In this document: piece by piece, positions 1 to 7,400 of the stretch | Layout of the letters: each line of letters opens with the position of its first letter | Position numbering within the stretch: position 1 is the first letter of the stretch | DNA from: Prevotella sp. | GTDB taxonomy: Bacteria; Bacteroidota; Bacteroidia; Bacteroidales; Bacteroidaceae | Direction: 5' to 3' | Length of the DNA: 10,394 nucleotides | Assembly: GCA_020026195.1 (NCBI GenBank) | Contig: JAHHQW010000067.1 | Location: forward strand, 1-10,394 | Made by a program: the position numbers and the translations under genes | The notes under the pieces: model-generated | Seen by the model: the letters and a program-made list of their open reading frames with translations, nothing else | Told to the model about the DNA's origin: nothing | Database searches by the model: none

Positions 1-285
1 GTAATAATCCAAAGTGAAAGAATTTATCCCCATGATTTATCTACTGAGCCCTTTTTTGTTTTTATTTAAATACTATATAGACGGCTGTTATTGTAATCAC
101 AAAATTTGAAACTATGAAAGCAGCATTTAAGAGGTTAAGGTGTCATTATCAATTTTATGTGTTGTGTTTATTATATGTTTCCATCATTATGATGGAGGTT
201 ATTTCCGACAGATAAGGATGCTCTTGTAAACAAACTGAAGGATATAAATAAGTGATATACAGGTGATTTGAAAATAATATAAAAC
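1..285. other. AT-rich intergenic DNA at the left edge
   Basis: I see no convincing gene before the tRNA. The stretch is AT-rich, with T-runs near 51-65, and has no recognisable RNA fold. The only open frame worth naming is the 33-codon candidate at 114-215, listed separately. The edge may be the tail or leader of a gene outside the window. Confidence 0.5.
114..215 (+). CDS. candidate small single-pass membrane protein (33 aa)
   Basis: An ATG at 114 opens 33 codons ending in TAA at 213-215. The peptide has a basic N-terminus (MKAAFKRLR), then a hydrophobic stretch at about residues 14-30 (FYVLCLLYVSIIMMEVI), then a short polar tail, the layout of a small one-helix inner-membrane protein. Upstream, AAAATTTG at 101-108 only partly matches the TAnnTTTG promoter box and lies so close to the ATG that the leader would be almost absent; there is no -33 box. 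An ORF this short can arise by chance in AT-rich DNA, and I recognise no family. It is a candidate, not a confirmed gene. Confidence 0.2.
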   Translation: MKAAFKRLRCHYQFYVLCLLYVSIIMMEVISDR

Positions 286-315
286 AAAAAAGACATCCGA
301 AATAAATCGAATGTC
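286..315 (-). terminator. Rho-independent terminator of the tRNA-Pro gene
   Basis: The arms 292-300 and 307-315 form a 9-bp stem around a 6-nt loop. Read on the minus strand, the one non-Watson-Crick pair is a G-T wobble; on the plus strand it would be an A-C mismatch. Six A residues at 286-291 give a T-tract right after the stem on the minus strand. It lies 10 nt past the tRNA 3' end. A T5 run at 316-320 could allow weak function on the plus strand too. Confidence 0.85.
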
Positions 316-325
316 TTTTTGTAAG

Positions 326-398
326 TCGGGATGACTGGACTCGAACCAGCGACCCCTACGTCCCGAACGTAGTACGCTACCAGCTGCGCTACATCCCG
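326..398 (-). tRNA. tRNA-Pro (anticodon CGG)
   Basis: The minus strand folds into a full 73-nt cloverleaf without encoded CCA. The acceptor stem is CGGGATG/CATCCCG with discriminator A at 326. The D arm is GCGC/GCGT. The anticodon stem CTACG/CGTAG encloses loop TTCGGGA, giving anticodon CGG, which reads the proline codon CCG. The T arm is GCTGG/CCAGT around TTCGAGT. CCA must be added after transcription, since the next minus-strand bases are CTT. The gene has its own promoter upstream and a hairpin terminator just downstream, so it appears to be a single-gene unit. Confidence 0.97.
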
Positions 399-416
399 TA
401 CTTTTAGTAGCGGATG

Positions 417-447
417 CAAAGGTATAGCTTTTTTTCGAATAAACAAA
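417..447 (-). promoter_or_regulatory. Bacteroidetes-type promoter for tRNA-Pro
   Basis: On the minus strand a TTTG -33 box (444-447) is separated by 19 bp from TACCTTTG (417-424), an exact match to the TAnnTTTG -7 consensus of the primary sigma factor of Bacteroidetes. Transcription would start about 10-15 nt before the tRNA 5' end at 398. Confidence 0.75.
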
Positions 448-868
448 TTTTTGCAAACAAAAATCTGTAGACGTGTTATTTAATGCTGCATTGTCTGAAA
501 TTATGGAAAGCAAAATAAATGAACATGATAAGATCTTTTAGTCTGCCATTTTGTGTTATATGAAAAACTTTTATGTATGGTTCGAAATATACGAATATGA
601 TAGACGGTCGTTTCTGCTTGTAAAATGATTTGAAATGTAGACACGCTGAGTCTGTAAACTATGTCACGTGTGTTTACAAACTGATATACATGTATCTGCC
701 TGCAATCTTATGTGAGATAGTCTGCATCTTATGTCTCGTTTGGGAGATGTAACATTTCTCTTTTATGTAAATAAAATAAGTTGCAATAAATGACACAGAA
801 GAGTGAAACGATGCCGTATTATATTTCGTTTTTTGAAGACCTGACGCGATATAAAAGAACAGAAGTCT
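448..868. other. intergenic region between the tRNA promoter and thiN
   Basis: About 420 bp with no ORF that I would defend on either strand. It holds a 7-bp inverted repeat at 653-678 (listed separately) and scattered short AT-rich hairpins. I found no good Rho-independent terminator for the thiN transcript, which runs towards this region, and no TPP riboswitch. It may be the non-coding remnant of a decayed gene, but I cannot recognise any protein trace. Confidence 0.5.
653..678. repeat. inverted repeat TGTAAAC-N12-GTTTACA
   Basis: A perfect 7-bp inverted repeat (653-659 and 672-678) flanks a 12-bp spacer that itself contains the palindrome CACGTG at 665-670. It could be an operator or a weak hairpin. 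No promoter or gene start is close enough to assign it a target, and there is no T-tract to make it a terminator. Confidence 0.3.
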
Positions 869-1522
869 CTATTCCCTTATCTTACGATTCTCGTAATTAA
901 TGAATACTATGTAATCGCCACTGCATGATATGGAGAAACTATTGCCCACGGCATTGTTAAGAGTGCCCTGCCACAGCCTGTCGAAATCGTATAACTGATA
1001 TGCAAGTCCTTCAGAGTGCATCCTCTTTGCTCCAAGACTGAAAATAGAAACAGACGCACCCTCCGGACATCTGAAATGCATGTCATTGCGACAAGCCACG
1101 AACATACCGCTGTCAGTATACATCCTTACGTTCAGATCCATGTTAAGATATTCGTGCAGCAGACTGATGTTGCCGATGGTGTGATCCTCACGTCGGCCTG
1201 TGGCACCGACTATGGCTATGCTGTGCACACCATGTTCAGAAAGATATTTTACAGCCTTAGTCTGGTCGTTTGTCTCCTGTTCGGGAATCTTTCTTATAAT
1301 ACTGTCGAATTTTCTACGCACATCGGGAGAAATGGAGTCGCCGTCGCCGACAATACGCCACGGAACGAGACCTTGTTCCTCGCACTGGTTTGCCGCACCG
1401 TCACAGCATACAATTCTGTCGCATCCCCTTAATATGCCGAGAGGGATGCTGTGCGAAGGAAAATCATCTCCGCCAAGAATCACGGCCTCAGGATTGAAAT
1501 CAAATCCCATTGTATCTGTCAT
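869..1522 (-). CDS. thiN: thiamine pyrophosphokinase (thiamine diphosphokinase)
   Basis: Transfers pyrophosphate from ATP to thiamine, giving thiamine pyrophosphate in the cytoplasm. The 217-residue product shows the family's motifs in order: CDGAAN (40-45), GDGDS (59-63), ETNDQTKA (83-90) and GATGRREDHTIGN (106-118), which build the nucleotide and metal site, then the C-terminal thiamine-binding beta domain with GTLNNAVGNSFSI (186-198). Length is normal for a bacterial TPK. I chose the ATG at 1520-1522 because it overlaps the pnuT stop as ATGA, the usual sign of translational coupling; an in-frame ATG at 1540 would add six residues (MEKNDC) and overlap pnuT by 22 bp. Being second in an operon with a PnuC-family transporter, it should trap imported thiamine. 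Confidence in the family is high; the exact start is less sure. Confidence 0.94.
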   Translation of the reverse strand: MTDTMGFDFNPEAVILGGDDFPSHSIPLGILRGCDRIVCCDGAANQCEEQGLVPWRIVGDGDSISPDVRRKFDSIIRKIPEQETNDQTKAVKYLSEHGVHSIAIVGATGRREDHTIGNISLLHEYLNMDLNVRMYTDSGMFVACRNDMHFRCPEGASVSIFSLGAKRMHSEGLAYQLYDFDRLWQGTLNNAVGNSFSISCSGDYIVFINYENRKIRE

Positions 1523-2076
1523 ACAATCATTCTTTTCCATTTCAGATATCCAATATATGCAATTACGGTGTAAAGTAAGTATAGTCCCGACGTAAAGAAA
1601 AGTCCCTTATATACATACAGTATCGTACTTACCACGTCTACAAGAATCCATGCCAGCCACTGTTCGGCATATTTCTTTGCCAGCATCCACATAGCCACTA
1701 TACTCAGTGCCGTGGTAAATGCGTCAGCCCACGGAACGTTGCTGTCAGTGAAACGGATAAGAATCTGTGCTATGATTACTGTAAGTATTGCTGCAATACA
1801 GGTAAGAGGTATATATAGGCGCTTCGGAGTGTGAGTTACGGGCAGTTCTTTCTTCTCGCCGGTGTTTCCGCGCAGCCAGCAGACCACACCGTAAACAGAT
1901 GCCAGTATGTAATAGATGTTTATGCCCATGTCGGCATACAGACCTGCCCTGTAATATATTACGATGTAAACCGCAGGCATTACGATACTTGCAGCCCACA
2001 GCCATACACTGGCCTTGTATTCCAGCCACAGGTAAATAAGTCCGATTATCGTTCCGACAAGTTCAAGATAGTTCAT
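1519..2076 (-). CDS. pnuT: PnuC-family transporter, probably thiamine importer PnuT
   Basis: A 185-residue membrane protein with about seven hydrophobic segments (roughly residues 7-20, 24-41, 52-67, 88-108, 118-133, 141-156, 160-177), fitting the PnuC fold. The family's substrate-site signature is visible as WLAW (140-143) followed by D147. PnuC proteins move unphosphorylated vitamins by facilitated diffusion and rely on a cytoplasmic kinase to trap them. Neighbourhood decides the substrate: the next gene, overlapping by ATGA, is thiamine pyrophosphokinase, not an NadR-type nicotinamide riboside kinase, so thiamine is much more likely than nicotinamide riboside. Automatic annotation often says 'nicotinamide riboside transporter PnuC' here. 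Unlike many thiamine genes it has no visible TPP riboswitch in its short leader, and no TonB-dependent thiamine receptor is present in this window. The substrate is inferred from context. Confidence 0.88.
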   Translation of the reverse strand: MNYLELVGTIIGLIYLWLEYKASVWLWAASIVMPAVYIVIYYRAGLYADMGINIYYILASVYGVVCWLRGNTGEKKELPVTHTPKRLYIPLTCIAAILTVIIAQILIRFTDSNVPWADAFTTALSIVAMWMLAKKYAEQWLAWILVDVVSTILYVYKGLFFTSGLYLLYTVIAYIGYLKWKRMIV

Positions 2077-2104
2077 CTGTATGTATGTGCCTTTTTAACG
2101 GCTA

Positions 2105-2112
2105 CAAATGTA
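2105..2112 (-). promoter_or_regulatory. -7 box for the pnuT-thiN operon
   Basis: The minus strand reads TACATTTG, an exact TAnnTTTG box, 28 bp before the pnuT start codon. No TTG is found at the expected 19-21 bp further upstream, so the promoter is half supported. The implied leader of roughly 20 nt leaves no room for a riboswitch. Confidence 0.5.
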
Positions 2113-2230
2113 ATAAATTATTTTTTGAATGATGGTGTTGTAATGAGCTTTTCGGAAAGTCTGTAATACCATGTATGCAGAGTCTGCCGATATAAAGTGA
2201 TGTTTGCTACGAAATGTAAAACAAGTACTC

Positions 2231-2261
2231 TTGCATTTATCGCTAAAATGAATTACATTTG
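2231..2261 (+). promoter_or_regulatory. Bacteroidetes-type promoter for the Sel1-repeat gene
   Basis: TTG at 2231-2233 is followed, after exactly 20 bp, by TACATTTG at 2254-2261, an ideal -33/-7 pair. Transcription would start near 2266-2268, which leaves only about 10 nt before the GTG at 2277 but about 20 nt before the ATG at 2286. Confidence 0.75.
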
Positions 2262-2285
2262 TGAAAGATTTAACGAGTGAAAAAT

Positions 2286-2972
2286 ATGAAACTTATAATA
2301 TCCCTGATAGTTTCTGCCTTCATGTGTTTGGGTTCAAGTGCGCAGACATTTTCAAGACAGCTGTTGCAGAGGGCAGAGGATGGAGATGTCTCTGCATTGT
2401 GCGACCTGGCATGGTGTTATTATGACGGCAGCGGTGTGAAGAAAGACGCTCTGCATGCTTTGCAGCTCTTTGAGGAGGCTGCACGCAGGGGGAGTACAGA
2501 TGCCATGTGTTATGCAGCCGAATATTATGAAGAAGGGGCACGTGATTACGGCAGGGCTTTCTACTGGTACGAAAAGGCAGCACAGAAAAATTATAAACCG
2601 GCATTTTTCACGGTTGGTGTATGGTATTATTACGGTCAGGGTGTGGAATATGATCCGATGAAAGCTTACTATTGGTTTAAGAAAGGTGCCGATACCGGTT
2701 CGGCTGGCTCGATGTATTACATAGCCGTACTGTACGACAATGGCGAAGGCGTGGCACAGGACTTTTCTAAATCGTACAGATGGTTTCTGAGGGCGGCACT
2801 CCATGGCGACGTAATGTCGTATCATTATTTAGGAACTTATTACGAATACGGAATAGGAGTGAGGAAGAATCTCTCCACGGCAAAGACATTATATAAGGCT
2901 TACAGGGAGGCGGAGGCAGGACATTCCGCGCGTGCAAAGGAAATGCTGCTCAAGGCAGTGCCTACCACTTAA
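2286..2972 (+). CDS. secreted Sel1-like repeat (SLR/TPR-like) protein
   Basis: The 228-residue product begins with a classical signal peptide (MKLIISLIVSAFMCLGSSAQ) and should be exported to the periplasm or beyond; the Cys at residue 14 lacks a proper lipobox, so a lipoprotein is unlikely. The rest is a run of about five Sel1-type alpha-alpha repeats at roughly residues 35-69, 71-103, 105-139, 141-175 and 177-211, with the typical YYDGSGV, YYYGQGV, YDNGEGV and YEYGIGV turns and A-x-x-W/L-F...AA helices; the second repeat is shortened. Such repeats serve as protein-protein scaffolds and have no catalytic role; the partner is unknown. I prefer the ATG at 2286 because of promoter spacing; an in-frame GTG at 2277 would add MKN. 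The stop overlaps the end of convergent ung by 11 bp, so no terminator separates them. Confidence 0.88.
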   Translation: MKLIISLIVSAFMCLGSSAQTFSRQLLQRAEDGDVSALCDLAWCYYDGSGVKKDALHALQLFEEAARRGSTDAMCYAAEYYEEGARDYGRAFYWYEKAAQKNYKPAFFTVGVWYYYGQGVEYDPMKAYYWFKKGADTGSAGSMYYIAVLYDNGEGVAQDFSKSYRWFLRAALHGDVMSYHYLGTYYEYGIGVRKNLSTAKTLYKAYREAEAGHSARAKEMLLKAVPTT

Positions 2973-3624
2973 TCTCTTCAATTCCGTTGGAACGCAGATA
3001 TTCGTTAGCCTTACTGAAATGACGGCATCCGAAGAATCCGTAATCGGCAGAACGCGGCGACGGATGTGTGGCTGTAAGTATGAGATGTCTGCTGCTGTCA
3101 ATCAAAGGAATCTTAGCCTTGGCATACGAGCCCCAGAGCATAAACACCAGATGTTCGCGCTCGTCACTGAGTTTCTTTATCACGGCATCGGTAAATGTTT
3201 CCCATCCGCGGTTGCGGTGCGAGCCGCTCTGATAAGCACGGACGGTAAGTACGGCATTCATCGAGAACACTCCCTGTTCCACCCATCTGTCAAGATTGCC
3301 AGACTGCGGTACAGGCGTACCTAAGTCGTTATGAATCTCGCGGAAGATGTTTTCGAGCGAAGGAGGAATGACAACGCCTTCGGGGACTGAAAAACAAACA
3401 CCATAATACTGACCGGGGGTAGGGTAAGGGTCCTGACCTATTATTACGACCTTTACCTTATCGAAAGGACAGACATCGAAAAGATAGAAGATGTTTTTCG
3501 CCGGAGGCAGTATGTGCTGAGTGCTGTATTCGTGCTTTACAAACCTGACAAGCTCTGCAAAATAAGGCTTGTCGAACTCTTCCTGCAAACGTTGTTTCCA
3601 ACTATCTTCTATCCTTACGTTCAT
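2962..3624 (-). CDS. ung: uracil-DNA glycosylase, family 1 (variant motifs)
   Basis: Removes uracil from DNA as the first step of base excision repair. The 220-residue protein has full family-1 length and layout. Key residues by comparison with E. coli Ung: water-activating Asp65 in GQDPYP (63-68), Phe78 stacking on uracil, Asn123 for uracil recognition, and His187 in HPSPRSADYGFFG. Two family-invariant positions differ: the usual GQDPYH reads GQDPYP, and the intercalating Leu of HPSPLS is Arg191. The catalytic Asp, Asn and His are all kept, so it should be active. It lies 14 bp after the HAD phosphatase gene on the same strand and is probably co-transcribed. Its 3' end overlaps the convergent Sel1-repeat gene. 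The family is certain; whether it is the main Ung or a second paralogue is not. Confidence 0.95.
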   Translation of the reverse strand: MNVRIEDSWKQRLQEEFDKPYFAELVRFVKHEYSTQHILPPAKNIFYLFDVCPFDKVKVVIIGQDPYPTPGQYYGVCFSVPEGVVIPPSLENIFREIHNDLGTPVPQSGNLDRWVEQGVFSMNAVLTVRAYQSGSHRNRGWETFTDAVIKKLSDEREHLVFMLWGSYAKAKIPLIDSSRHLILTATHPSPRSADYGFFGCRHFSKANEYLRSNGIEEIKW

Positions 3625-3638
3625 GTTAAATAAATTGT

Positions 3639-4418
3639 TTAAGCTACAAAAATATCAAGAGCCTTCTTAATGCCGTCGTCATCTATTGATGCCGTAACAA
3701 AGTCGGCTGCTGCTTTCACGTCATCACCAGCATTGCCCATTGCAATACCCATGCCTGCAGCTCTGATGATGGTAATGTCGTTGCCGCCGTCACCGAAGGC
3801 AATCGTCTCTTCGGGCTTTATGTCTAATTTCTTACACATCTCAAGCATAGCAGAGCCCTTGTCGGCATCCTTGTGCGTAACGTCGGCAAAGTCGGGATGC
3901 CATCGTGCAGCTATGCTCTCTGTCATCTGCGACATAAGAATTTCCTGCTGCTCAGGAGTAACGAGAGGCGTGAGCTGATAGACATTCTGTTTGAGAACGG
4001 TTTCGGCCGTGACGCTGTAATCTATATCCTGTACATTGAGAAGTTTTACGAATATCTCGTCTACCATCGGCGTCGGATTATGAATCATGTAGTCATGTTC
4101 GCCGATAATCATAGTTGCAAAGTTAAGTTCCTCGCCAACGCGCATAAGAGTCTTTATGTCACGGAGAGGTATGGGGTGTGATGCAAGTACCTTGTCGCCT
4201 ACGAAACAATAACCACCGTTATTTGTAATGTAACCGCTAATCATATCCTTTATCTCATCTAAGTTGTTGATGAGAGCCACGGGACGTCCCGTAGATATAA
4301 TAATCTTAATGCCTTTCTCCTTGATTCTTTTCAATGCTTCGACAGTTGATGCGGGAATCTTGTGAGTCTTAAAACTTACCAGAGTGCCGTCGATGTCGAA
4401 GAAAACTGCTTTTACCAT
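3639..4418 (-). CDS. Cof-type HAD-superfamily phosphatase (subfamily IIB)
   Basis: A 259-residue cytoplasmic, Mg-dependent phosphatase of the Cof/YbjI/YidA kind, which usually acts on sugar phosphates, nucleotides or related metabolites. The HAD motifs are complete: DIDGT (8-12) with nucleophile Asp8 and acid/base Asp10, STGRP (42-46), Lys187 in DKGSA, and GDGGND (209-214). The large insert between motifs II and III (about 80-180) is the IIB cap that sets substrate choice; I cannot predict the substrate. The reading frame stays open up to 4478, but that start would place the first codons inside the terminator hairpin of the upstream gene, and MVKAVFFDIDGT at 4418 is the standard family N-terminus. 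It leads the pair with ung. No clear promoter is seen in the 65 bp upstream. Confidence 0.92.
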   Translation of the reverse strand: MVKAVFFDIDGTLVSFKTHKIPASTVEALKRIKEKGIKIIISTGRPVALINNLDEIKDMISGYITNNGGYCFVGDKVLASHPIPLRDIKTLMRVGEELNFATMIIGEHDYMIHNPTPMVDEIFVKLLNVQDIDYSVTAETVLKQNVYQLTPLVTPEQQEILMSQMTESIAARWHPDFADVTHKDADKGSAMLEMCKKLDIKPEETIAFGDGGNDITIIRAAGMGIAMGNAGDDVKAAADFVTASIDDDGIKKALDIFVA

Positions 4419-4439
4419 AAAATAAGAATGTCTGTATGT

Positions 4440-4475
4440 AAAAATAACAGGCTGCATTTGTGTTTTGCAGCCTGT
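4440..4475 (-). terminator. Rho-independent terminator of the beta-galactosidase gene
   Basis: A perfect 10-bp stem, ACAGGCTGCA with TGCAGCCTGT (4447-4456 and 4466-4475), closes a 9-nt loop. On the minus strand it is followed by TATTTTT (4440-4446). It starts 9 nt past the beta-galactosidase stop codon and ends about 20 bp before the HAD start codon, so it should insulate the two units. Confidence 0.9.
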
Positions 4476-4483
4476 CATAAATA

Positions 4484-7400
4484 TTAATTGTTCTTTAAGG
4501 GTGTTATTCTGAATGTGAATGACTTGTCGCCATAGTAAACTCTATATGGTCTCAGAGCTTCTGCACGATGGCTCCAGCTGTCTACACCGCCTACGCCGTA
4601 ATGTTCGAGGTCGAGAAGAAGGTTTGTGTGACCACATTTCTCAATCTGTTCTGTGTGACGCTGGTCTTTTTCCATACCCTCGTCAAGGTCGTCGATAGAA
4701 TACTGAGATGCCGAAGCATAGAAATGTTTGTCGGATGTAATCATCACACCGTTGCCTTCTGCATCTGTCTGTTTCCACCAGCGCATGTCGCTCTTTGTTC
4801 CGCTTTCCTGGGGACGAATGTAAGAGAATACCTGCTCGTCGGCAGTCTGGCGATAAATGCCTATGTTCTGCGATGACTTGCGGTCGGCATAGTTCTCTAT
4901 CGGTCCGCGACCATAATATTCGCTGATGTCAGATGATTCTGGCATTTCTATAATCATACCGAAACGGAACATACCTTCCATCTTGATGTCCTGTACTGCA
5001 AACAGACGTTCGTTTATTGTCACCGTACCGTCGCCTTCTATGGTGTAAGTGATGTTTAGTCTTGACTTAACCATCGGCATATCGAAACCTGTAGTTACTA
5101 CTACGTTATTCTTATCCTTGTTTCGCTTTATGTCATAGAGAACAAGATTCATTTCTGGATTGTACCAGTCGGCAAAGCGTTTCTGAAGTCCGGCACCCAT
5201 GTCGTTGTCGGTCACTGCACGCCAGAAGTTGGGACGAATGGTTCCTTCGTCAGAAAGAACACTGTATCCGTTAATTACGTATTCACATATCATGCCGGTG
5301 CTGTTGTCGAATACTATCTTGAAGTCACGTCCGGTGATTGTAGTGTTATCGTCCTTATCCTTAATCTTAAGTTTGCGACCTGTCTTCTCGAATGTCATTT
5401 CAGGATGCTTGTACTCTTTTACCATAATCTGATTGTAAGCTACAGTCTGTCCCTCGTCCATCAGAGGTTCAGCCTGCTTAAGTACAAATTTAACGTTAAG
5501 GAGAAGTTCGCCTTCGAGATTCTTTATGTCAAGACCTTCGAGCTTCAATGTCTTTGTCTGCTGCGGTGCAATGTCGAGATTGTCAATGCTGCCGCTCTGG
5601 ACTGTCTTTCCGTCCTGTGTAAGGTTCCACATAAGTCTGTAGGCAGAAAGGTCACGGAAGAAGTTCTCATTATAAACCTTGACAGTGCCGTTGCTGATGT
5701 CATCGGCAGATGTCCAGATGTTCTGATAGAAATATCCTACTTCGTATATCTGCGGACTCGGCTTGCGGTCGGGCTTGATGAGACCGTTGCAGCAGAAGTT
5801 ATTATCCGAAGGATCATAATCGTTGAAGTCGCCGCCATAAACAAAAATGTCGGTGCCGTTCTCGTCCTTCCAGTGCAGACCCTGGTCAACAAAGTCCCAG
5901 ATGAATCCGCCCTGGAACTTAGGATATTTACGAACTGCATCCCAGTATTCCTTGAATCCTCCAGAAGAGTTACCCATTGCATGTGAATATTCGCACTGGA
6001 TGAGAGGACGCTGATCTTCGGGAGCCTCGCTGAGAGCATAGTCGATGCATTCCTGCTGTGAAATGTACATAGGACAGTAGATGTCGGTATGTGCACGCTT
6101 TATGGCACGTTCCCACTGAACGGGACGGCTGAGGTCCTGTGACTTAATCCAGTTATAGGCATCTACGAAGTTCTTGCTGTCGCAAGTCTCGTTACCAAGT
6201 GACCAGAACACTACGCTGGGGTAGTTGAAATAGATTGATACATTATTCTGATTACGCATCATTATCTGACTGGCAAACATTGGTTTTGCCGTCGGAGCTG
6301 TCTTTTCGTCGTACTGGAATCCGTGTGATTCCTGATTAGCTTCGGCACATACATAGATACCGTACTTGTCGCATAATTCATACCAGCGCGGGTCGTTGGG
6401 GTAATGGCTTGTACGTACGGCGTTGATGTTAAAGCGTTTCATTATTTTGATGTCTTCAATCATGCGCTCCTCAGATACTACATAACCTCCGTATGGATCC
6501 ATCTCATGACGGTCGGCACCTTTGATGAGTACACTCTTGCCGTTGATCAGGTAGTCGGTACCCTTGATTTCAACCTTTCTGAAACCTACGTTCAAGGGAA
6601 TGACTTCGATGAGGCTGCCGTTCTTGTCGGTTACCTTTGCTAAGAGCTTATACAGATAAGGAGTCTCTGCCGACCACTTGTGAGGATTCTCTACATTAAT
6701 GTTTGTGATAACATCGCCTTCGCCCTTTGATGCAGCTTTTGCAACAGTCCTGCCTTCGGCATCCAGCAAAGTGAATTCTACATAGCCTTTGTGTTTCGTA
6801 TTAATCTTGAGACTGCCGTTGCGGTAATTTTCATCGAGGTCGGGAGTTATTCTGATGTCTTCTATCTTATAATTTTTGTTGCGTGCATAGAGATAACTCT
6901 CTCGTGCAACACCGGAAAGACGCCAGAAGTCCTGGTCCTCGCAGTATGTACCGTCGCACCAGCGGAATACCTGGAATGCTATTAAGTTCTCGCCTTTATG
7001 CAGATATTTTGTTATATCAAATTCGGCAGCTACCTTACTGTCTTCAGAATAACCTACATACTGACCGTTTACCCACAGGTACATACATGATGTTACAGAA
7101 CCGAAGTGGGCAATTATCTGTTTGCCGTCCCAGTTATCAGGAATGTTTATAGTTCTGCGATAAGAGCCGACATGGTTCTCCTTTGTAGGAACCATCGGGG
7201 CATTGTTCTCGAAATGTCCTCGCCAGGGAAATCCTACGTTAAGATACATAGGGTCGCCGTATCCGTTAAGTTCCCATATTCCGGGAACATTCATCTCTCC
7301 CCATTTCTCATCGTTAAAATTTTCTGTGAAGAAATCTGTGGGGCGCATATCGGCATCATTAACCCAGTTGAATTTCCATTTGCCTTCTATAGAAAGAAAG

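Noticed and set aside
171..513. Two minus-strand ORFs of 91 and 104 codons covering the tRNA region
   Set aside because: Both read straight through the tRNA-Pro cloverleaf and its promoter, and their products show no protein-like pattern.
720..868. Terminator for the pnuT-thiN transcript
   Set aside because: Short AT-rich pairings exist, for example around 748-765 and 806-834, but none has both a stable stem and a T-tract on the minus strand.
1016..1595. Plus-strand ORFs of 138 and 131 codons
   Set aside because: They lie antisense to thiN, whose motifs are complete. They have no promoter and show low-order, irregular composition.
2077..2285. TPP riboswitch upstream of pnuT
   Set aside because: No CTGAGA-type element or paired thi-box arms are seen on the minus strand, and the -7 box leaves only a short leader.
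4419..4478. Longer N-terminus for the HAD phosphatase starting at 4478
   Set aside because: It would translate the terminator hairpin of the upstream gene. The family N-terminus begins at MVKAVFFDIDGT.
5405..5986. Plus-strand ORF of 193 codons inside the beta-galactosidase gene
   Set aside because: It is an antisense shadow of the GH2 coding sequence, which is intact with both catalytic glutamates. The product has no recognisable domain.
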